Assembly: GCA_005784505.1 (NCBI GenBank)
Contig: VCAZ01000050.1
Span: 2,974,001 to 3,038,000, forward strand
Reading direction: 5' to 3'
DNA: 64,000 nt
DNA from: Bagarius yarrelli
Lineage: Eukaryota > Chordata > Actinopteri > Siluriformes > Sisoridae
Each line of letters starts with the position of its first letter. Position 1 is the stretch's first letter. Below the pieces are notes generated by a model. That model ran no database searches. It was not told the DNA's origin and was given only the letters and a program-made list of their open reading frames with translations. Positions 11,819-21,900 of the stretch are shown in pieces. Both the position numbers and the translations under genes were made by a program.

Positions 11819-14800
11819 ATATATATATATATGTGTATAACGTATATACGTCATACGTTTTCACAGAGCGGTGGAGCTTCTCCAGAACAGCCCACAGACA
11901 GAAGAACTCCGCTTTGCTGTCAGAGGCTACGCTCGCACCCTCTGGTAAATCAAAAACTATTTTTTACTAATAGTGATTAGTATTAGGTATGTGTCACTAC
12001 TACATACAATGTTGGCATAACTTGTAGGGGTGGAAAAAAATCGATTCATCTATGCACCGCGATTCTTTCTTTAAAGATTCTGAATCGATTCTCGAAAGTC
12101 CAGAATTTATTCTAAATTCAAATAGGATCGCGGCGGTGCAGGCCTACGCGTGCGCGAAAGTGTATTCAAGTGTTCGTCGCAGGTTCACCTAAACAATTCA
12201 ATTTAATTCAGTCCAAAATGTACTGAACTGGTTTATTAAATACAACTTTTTCTTTTGTCCTACACCCCTGTGCACATGCAGTCTCACCAACTCTCACTCT
12301 CACTCTCACTCGGCACGTATCTATGCTAGAAAATTTGCTTAATTTCAACAAAAATGGACACCGAATCAACGTCAAACGAATTTAAACTCCAATTCTGGTT
12401 AAAATGTTAAGCTGTAAACATGTATTTACACAGCAGAAGAATTAAAAAGCGGTGTAGATCAGGAGTCGATTTTGGAATCAGATCTTAACTCCCAGAATCG
12501 AAATCAAATCGGATCGTAAGGTACCTAAAAATTCCCACCACTAATAACTTTGTATATTTAGAATAAAACCTTTAGAAATATCAAACTAGTGGTTAGGCAG
12601 ATATTTAGCATGTGTGTAACACATCTGGACAATAGGGAACGAACAGAAGCTCAGCAGTGGCAACTTAATGGTGCTGTGAACCAAACCACCAATCTTCCAA
12701 TTAGCAGTCCAACAATTTCCCACACGACCATATAAGCACTTTGTTTTTAATAATTTAATCTTCCTCCTATAGTGACACCGGTGAATGGGAAGACGCTGTT
12801 CATCATTATTCCTTTACATCATTAGAGGAGCTGCATGATCTCACAGGCATGGCCATAGCCTGCTTTAGGGCTGGACGCTTACAGGAGAGTATTAATGGTT
12901 AGTCTAGTACTTTTTTTTTCAATTTCTGAGGCTTTTCCGGTGGTGAATTTTCAACTTATGTTGTTTGTGTGTATGTGAATTTGAACTGTATTCCAGCCTA
13001 TGAGAAAGCTCTTGCAGTCGCGTCCACCGAGAAGGAGAAAGCATATATACTAACAGCTCTAGCGTTACTACAGCACCGACTTGGGAACATGGACACTGCT
13101 AAAACATTGCTCTTTAAATGGTAAGCCCTTTAATTCATCAAATCACTTTTACTGTTGACTTCATCGTCCTCCTTTCCCTTTTTTGGATGTGTGTTTCTCT
13201 CAGCTCCATGTTGAAGGAGCCCATTCCAGAGAGTTTGCTTTGTTTATGTGCTCTGGGTCTGGTCCATGGAGATGCCACACTGGCCAGCGCTGCACTATCC
13301 GAGCTGTTAAAGCTGGACGGAGCGTTGAAGGGTGCTGTGGAGGAGCGCTGTCTGCTCACATGCACCCTGCTGTCTGTACAGGGTAATTACAGCGCTGTGC
13401 AGCGGGAGGCTTCCAAGGCAGTGTTCAGGTACATACTTAGTCACCTGACATATTAATAAAAAGTGCAGGAATGTCAGAGTTGTCAGAGAAGGACCTTCAT
13501 TTAGTGCGTTACACATTGATGTAAAAAATATTTACAGGTCGGTTTCTGTGATTTACTTACGATGTGGTAGCAGAACAGCATTTTTGGCATGAAGTCTGAG
13601 GAACATGCTACTCTCCATTTAAAAGTACTCTCCATTTAATATTGGTAGATTTTGCAACTGAAAGAATTTATCTAATAGTAGAAAAATACCACAAATAGCA
13701 ATTTTTCCTTTCTTTTTTTCTTTATCCAGTAGTTTATTGTATAGCGCTTTGTTCAGTTTCAATAATTATTGCTGTTTATCTAAGTATTCTGTGATTTACT
13801 ATCAAAAATGATAAAATTACACACCCAAAAACACTATCAACATTAACATTTACAGCATTTGGCAGACGTTTTTTATCCAAAGTTACATACATTTATCTTT
13901 TTTATACGTCTGAACAATTTCGGGTTAAGGGCCTTGCTCAGGAGCCCAGCAGTGACAACTCAGTGATGCTGGGTATTGAACACTGACCTTTCAATTAGCA
14001 GTCCAACACCTTAACTACTGCGCTATAACAGTTATTATTTAATTTCATATTGAATCTTTGACGTTTCTATCTATTAATTGTTTGTGGCAGAAATCCAGGA
14101 AATCCGTCTCTCTGGGCTCTGCTGTCCAGACTGGTGCCTCAGTTCTGTCCCAGCAAAGCCGATGTAAGCACAATTCCTGCTAACTTTAATGTTTTAACTT
14201 CTAACTTTAACTCTTACTGATACAGAAATTATCATCAATTTTTATAGCTACCCTAAATGTTAACCCTAAAAGCTATTGTTAGACCATTCTACCTTATCAT
14301 TTGTTGTAAACTAGAATTCCGGATTAAAATAATGTCAATAACACTTGCTAAATTAGTTTAGGAAAAAATTAACAAAACCTCATCCCACACATTAACAGAA
14401 ACAAGGAACAAATAATAAACATTTACTCGATTATTAAACTTCACAATTAATCCACAAATCACACGTGTTCTGAACTGTAGCGCAGTTAAATATAATCCCC
14501 ACCTGACATCACACATCCTGTCATGTGACTATTGCAGATACACACATTAGTATGTCCATGCTGAAATGATATATCGTGCAGCCCTATTTAATAAAAAAGA
14601 ATTATGTAAATAATTACATTTATTACATTTAAATGTAATTTGAACTTTTGCAGACACCCTGATATCCTAAATAATATACATGTGATATATGTCAGCATAT
14701 ATCTTTTTAGAATTATTCCTTAAAGAATAAAGTTTATCACAAGTAACATAATGTCTCCCATAGGGTGGCGCTGTGGCGGGCAGCGTGGCATGCCATGCTA

Positions 14801-17800
14801 GCATGACCCTAGGAAGGGTGGGTGTGAAACAAATCATTTCAATCGTAGAGTAAGAAGCCCTACTGTCGCATCACTAATGCGTACTGTCTGTGTTGAACTT
14901 TAGAGGGCGCTGTTGTACAGTGGAATCAATCGGTTGGCCGCAGGCCGACACTCCGGGGAAGACGGGAAGAGAAATGCTCTAAAGACCATCCAGAGAGCTG
15001 TGCTGCTCGGTCCAGGTGAGTATAGGACATACTGAGGGGTATGAATGCGTGTTATATAGTGATGTGTGGAGAGAAAAAAGAAATGGCTGGTGGTTTAGAG
15101 GTAAATCTGTTCCGCCTCCGTAAAAGTTACCATGCAAGTGTTTAATACAGTTTGCGTGAAAATACTAATCTTGTTCTGGACCAACTATTTGGCATCAAAA
15201 GATACATTAGGACCCCATCTGTGTCCTGAAACAGGGTTCTATAAACAAATAACAGAGGACATTACTTATAAAATATAACTAGGTGGTGTGACATGTGAAA
15301 TATTATTCACGAGTCGGCACCTCGGCTGTGGGGGAAAATGTTATCCGGTCACATGAAAGCAAAATCATAAAAAGCCATATAGAGCCAATAGGATCACAGT
15401 TCCAGTAAAGCATGCTGGTGGTGGCATCCTCATTAACAAGCACGATAAGAGATACTTCCTGTGATTTCAGCATTTATAGAGGCATAATCAGCCAAATAAT
15501 CCGCATTAGATATAAACAGATTCCTATTAGTTTCATTATTATTATTATTATTTTTAATTTCTTTATTGGATTTTTTGCATGAAATATCAACTCAACAGAT
15601 TACAACATTCATTTTATTAAAAAAAAAAAAAAAAACCTTCCATGGTATTAGTATTACTACCCCAACAGAAGGGGTAGAGTTTAGCTCCAACCCTAATCAA
15701 ACACATCTGAACCAACTAATCAAGAGGTGTGTTGAGGCAAAACTCTGCAGGACACCAACCCTCCAGGATCGAGTTTGGACACCCCTGCCTTAAGTTAAAA
15801 AGAAAGTTGTTAAATAAAGTAGGAAATGGAATAGAGTAGGAAGTATGAATGGAGTTAGTCAGCAGATACTCTAAGGAGCCACATCCTGTCAAAGGTCTTT
15901 AAAGAACCCATGAGTCACAATCTAATTATTTTCTAATATAATACGAGTAAACACTTAATTAAGCCATGTAATAACAGAATGTGATGTTTTGCTAGCAAAG
16001 CTGTAAAGGCTAAAGCCTTTTAAAAGGTTAGCATCTACTGCCAACCCAAAAATCGCCAAGAGTGGATTTGGATTAGGATCCATGTCTAATGCATTTTTCA
16101 AAGATGGTAAATATATATTAGTCCAATAATCGAATAATTCAGTGCATTTCCAGCAGCATACCGATAGTTTTAGCAGACAGAACTTTCCCAAGAAGCAGTT
16201 AACATTAGCGATTTTTAGCTAATGTTATTCATCTCTTCTGTTCAGATGATCCTGCTGGTTGGGCAGCACTAATGGCTGCATGTCACACAGAGAACGTAGC
16301 TTGTTCCCTGTCAGGCTCCTCACCACGCAGAGAGGGACTCGACAGAGTGCTTATGACACTGGTGTCAGAGAAAGGTCAGTACACCCGGTGTTTGTTGCTG
16401 GTATGTTATGTTGTACAATAAAGCTGATCATTTTCATGGTTTTGAATTAATCGGTCATTTATACACTATATGTTCCTCCGGTTGACTACAAAAATATTTT
16501 TTATATAATCTGCAGTTTGTGTATCAGGAAAATAGAAAGATACACTGATGAAACTGATATTTTAGTAACTGTGGCCGAACTATAAAAACACACATCAGTC
16601 CTGACTGACAAATGATGTTATTTTTGTATAAGACGCACAGATTTTTTTGTACATATTATATAAGTATTTGATTAAAAAAAATAATAAATTCACATTTTGA
16701 AAATGTTAATTATGAATTAATAAACTACACAGCCGCCTGTTGTATCAATAAGAAGCCCAAATATTATTAGTCAGCCCAATTCATTTATTTTCAGTCTGAC
16801 TTGATTAAAAGAAGCTCAATTTAGTGGGAACCCACTCGATCTGGCAACGCTGGGGGGGGGGACCCACTCAGATGTATAATAGGAACCTACCCAATCTGGA
16901 ACCCGCTTAGTCTGGCAACACTGGGCGGGAACCTGCTCAATCTGGTAACACTGGGCAGGCTTCATCTAACAGCAAGCTAGTTATAGGTTTTATTTATATA
17001 TCAGAGCAATAAAAATAATGGCATTTTCACCCATATCGCCTGATAACTTATTTGCTCGATAAATATCGTACATCCCTATTTTAAACAATTACATTTTTGT
17101 TTAATATAACAGCACTGATGATATGTACCATATTTATAATACGTGTGTGCAAATATTTGCGTGTGTATCTGTGTGTGTGTGTCTGTGTGTGTGTTTACCC
17201 TGGGTTTCAGTGAAAAGCCTGCCGAGAGACGATAGGCTTTTGGCTCAGGCTCTCGAAGGCTGGGCACTGCAGCAGACTGTGACAGGACTCAAACTGAGCG
17301 ACCAGTATGATGAAGCTGAAGCCCTCTGTTCACAGGTTCTCCACCTCTCCTCCTTTTCTTTTTTACCTTCTTACTGATTCTGTCTCTCGCCAGCGGGCAG
17401 CATAGGCCATCACAATCACAGGCCATTATAACCACACATACATTGCTTTTACAGTAGAGATAAGTCATGTGACCAGTGCCATAGTATCTGTGAATTCTCC
17501 ATCTGTTCTTCTGATCATGTTTTGATCCCTCCTCCTTCCACACTCAATTAAACCAGCATTTTTTCTTATTTATAGTGTGTGTATGTTAAATTACATTTGC
17601 AAGACATTATAATTAGGACAGAAAGGTTAAACTGTTCTCCTTTATAACAAATTATAACTAGTGTTATAATAAGATCCTGTAATAATGTGACTCATTATTT
17701 ATACAGTAAATATTTACCATGTTCTATGTTTTATATTTTTATTCTTCAAGCTTACTTTTCAACAGTAAAATTTAAAACACTTGTTTTGTAAACCTTGTAA

Positions 17801-18885
17801 CACACATAATTGGTTTCTAATGACGATTTATGGTTCAGTCTGCTGGTAATTAATAATAATATATCTCTAACAATTTAACAAGTATCTTGTAAGTTCTACT
17901 AATCAACCAACTAATTCGATCACCTATTACATACCAATTCACATTAAATAGTAAAAATTTAATAGTGGAGATTTGTATAATAGCACCACAACCCAAAGCC
18001 TGGTCTTTTTGACTTATTATACAGATTTAATTCATATTAATTAGTCAATTTATTTAATAGATTAATAAGTCTGTGTATGTGAAGTACTTGTCGGTGTGTG
18101 TTACAGGTGTTGAGTGTGTCTCCTGAGCATCCTGTGGTGTTCCTGTTGCTCAGACAGGTTCAGTGTGAGCGCCTCCTCCTGTCTGATGCCAGAGACTGCA
18201 TCCCCCCGGCAGTGTTGGACCAGCTGAGCGCCGCCGTCATGGCCAACCCGACCTCGGTGTCCGCTTGGCATGTGAGTGCTGCTTCATTCACATCAGCTTT
18301 TGTTACTTAATCCATGATCTGATGGCGCTGTCAGTAAGTGAAAAGGCGACAGCTGCCCAGATGTTATCGCAATTTAGAATCACCAGTCAACCTAAACATA
18401 CATGTTTTTGGACTGTGGAAGGAAACCGGAGAACCCGGAGTAAGCCTAAATGGTTAAGGCGCTGAGTTGTTGTCTGGATGACCAGGAAGATCTGGGTTTG
18501 AGCCCCACGAATTGCTGTTGGGTCTCTGAGCACGACCCTTAACCCTTCCTGCTCCAGGGGTGCTGTATCATATCTGACACTGTGCTCTGACCTCACACAG
18601 TGTGGTGACCCCAACTTTCTAAGCTGGGATATGTGAAGAAAAAAATTTGAGGGGGCAGTGGTGACTCAAATGGTTAAGGCCCTAAATTGTTGATTGGAAG
18701 ACCTGGGTTTAAGCCCCACCGCTGCCAGTCTTCCACTGTGGGGTTCTCTTTCTGTTTCAGGGGAGCTGTATCATGCCCTGATACTGCACTCTGACCCCAC
18801 ACAGTGTGGTGACCTCAACTTTTAAGATTGTATATGCAGAGAGACAAATTTAACTGTGCTGTAGAGTCTATGTGACAAATAAAGA

Positions 18886-18928
<43 letters not shown>

Positions 18929-21900
18929 GTTTAGTGGCTGGCAGACGTGTATCGCTCTCAAGGGTTGTTGACACAGGCCTCGGTGGCTCTGAGACAGAGT
19001 CTACAGCTTGCCTCTCAGCTCGGACACTACAGTGGAAAGCTCAGCAGCCTGCTGCGTCTTGCCCTGCTCTCTCTCGCCCCCTGCATGGTGAGTAAACATG
19101 ACTGCCTTTAAAAATGGTTTACATTTATTCTTTACACATTTTATAGAATAGAAATTGCAACCCGTTACAATCAATTCAATTCAATTCAGTTTTATTTGTT
19201 TGGCGCTTTTTACAATGGTCATTGTCACAAAGCAGCTTTACACAATTGAAGAAATGAAAAATTAAACAGAAATCAGTTTGTTCCTGATGAGCAAGCCGGG
19301 GGCGACGGTGGCAAGGAAAAACTCCCTGAGATGGAATAGGAAGAAACCTTGAGAGGAACCAGAGTCAACAGAGACCCCATCCTCATTTGGGTGAAAAACA
19401 AGTAGCAGGAATTATGAGGTTACATTGTGTGTGTGTGAACAACTTAAATCATTAGTCCTTAAAGAGCAGCTGGAACGTCTTTATGGCGAAGTGGGTCGTC
19501 CTAGGTCACCCTGGTGATGCATCATCCGCAGGGGCAGGTCACAGGGAAGGGTCCAACAGGACCGGGTTGGAGATGGGAGATGGGGTCTGGATCATCACCG
19601 GCAGCTCCGTTGTGGCATATGTAACTCAACAGTGAGAGAGGGAGAGAGAGAAAGAGAGAGAGAAGGAAAGGAAGACAAAAAGAAGGAAAACAGTTAAGTG
19701 ACAATCACACGGGTTGGGATTGATTAAATGAATAATGTAGGATGGACTCCGGCAAGACTAACTAGGTCAGCATAACTAAAAGGAGACTAACCAGAGGGAA
19801 AGGAGAACCAGACAGAAACACATGAGGGCATGAGGGCTCCCTGATATGTTAAGCAACCAAGCCGCTCTCATCATCAACACCGTGATCAATAAGAGAGGGG
19901 AAGACAGCATCTAAAACCTACCAGATCACCATAATACTCAACACCCATGAGTCCCCCAGATCTGCTCCTTTATCTAAGGGGAATCAATACAAAATGCTTG
20001 ATTAAATAAATACGTTTTTAACCTGGACTTAAACACTGAGACTGTGTCTGATTCCCGAACATACATAGGGAGGTTATTCCATAGCATTGGGGCTCTGTAA
20101 GAAAGGGCTCTGCCCCCTGCTGTTGTTTTTTATAATGCGCGGGGTACTGACAGGCAGCCTGCATCCTTTGATCGAAGTAGGCGTGGCGGAACGTAAGACA
20201 CTAGAAGTTCGCTTAAGTACTGCGGCGCGAGACCATTTAGAGCTTTAGGTTAAAAGTAGTATTTAAATAAAATGCGGTGGCTCAACAATGCGGCGTGATG
20301 TGCTCATATCTTTTAGTTTTAGTGTAAGGACTCTCGCTGCTGCATTCTGGACTAACTGAAAGTTAATTAATGCACCTAGTTGAACATCCAGACAGTAAAG
20401 CGTTACAGTAATCCAGCCTGGATGTGATAAACGCATGAACGAATTTTTCAGCATCAGTAAGCGACAAGCGACAAGATATTTCTTATTTTAGCGATATTTC
20501 TGAGATGATAGAACGCTATCCTGGTATCCTGCTTTATTTTTTGGTAATATTGTCGACATGGGCCTCGAATGAGAGATTGGAGTCTAAAATCACACCCAGA
20601 TCTTTTACTGTTGCACTCGGTGAAACAGAAAGACTGTCTAGGGTTAAGGTGTGATCAGGAAGCTTACTTTTAGCTACCTGTGGTCCTAGAACCAGAACCT
20701 CCGTCTTGTCAGCGTTAAGCAAGAGGAAATTGCATAACATCCAATCTCTTACTTCCTTCACACATTGCTCAATTTTATTAAACTGGCCTTTCGCATCAGG
20801 CCTTGATGAGACGTATAACTGTGTGTCATCAGCGTAACAGTGGAAACTGATATCATGCTTACGAATTATGTTTCCCAGAGGGCAGCATGTAAAGAGAGAA
20901 AAGAAGTGGGCCCAAAAAACCGAGCCCTGTGTGGAACACCATACTTTACAAGGGAGCACGCAGAATAATCACCATTTAAATCTACAAACTGGTAACGATC
21001 GGGGTTAAATAGGACCTGAGCCACGCAAGAGCTGTTCCTTTAATTCCTACTGATTTTTCTAATCTGTGAAGAAGAATATTGTGATCTATGGTGTCGAAAG
21101 CCGCACTAAGGTCAAGTAATATAAGCAACGAGACACAGCCTTGATCGGATGCCAGTAAGAGGTCATTAGCTACTTTGACCAGTGCCGTCTCTGTGCTGTG
21201 GTGAGGCCTGAATCCTGATTGATAAAGTTCGTGTATGTTATTTCTTTGTAAATATGAACATAGCTGCTGCGCTACTACCTTCTCTAGGATTTTAGAGATA
21301 AACGGAAGGTTAGATATCGGCATGTAGTTTGACAGCTCATTGTGGTCGAGGTCAGGTTTCTTAATTAAAGGTTTAATCACTGCTAATTTAAAAGATTTAG
21401 GAACATACCCACTGCTGAGAGAAGAGTTAACTATTTTCAACAGGGGTTCTGATACTGCCGGTACAATTTGCTTAAGAAAGTGTGTTGGTATAGGATCTAA
21501 CACACAAGTTGACGGTTTTGTGGAAGAGATGAGTGCGATTAGGTTTTTCTCTTCAACAGAGGAGTAAAATTTTCTAAGTTCATGAACTGATGCGGTTAAT
21601 TGTTCATCAAAATCATTCGAAAGGTCCGGTTTTAAAGCGTGAATTTTCTGCCTAATGTTTGCAATTTTATTATCAAAGAAGTTGATGAAATCCTCACTGC
21701 TGCACGCAGTTATGGCGCAGGTTTCTGAGGACGTCTTATTCATAGTTAATTTTGCGACGTTGTCAAATAGAAATCTAGGATTATTTTTATTATCTTCAAT
21801 AAGGTTAGAAAGATCCGTTGATCTAGTTACACTAAGAGCTTTTTTATAAGCTAGAATTCCCTCTTTCCATCCTGCCTGGAAAACCAGCTATCTAGTTCGG

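Noticed and set aside
20534..21743. A host gene on the minus strand in ttc37 intron 28
   Set aside because: Reverse transcriptase motifs and LINE tail show it is a retroelement.
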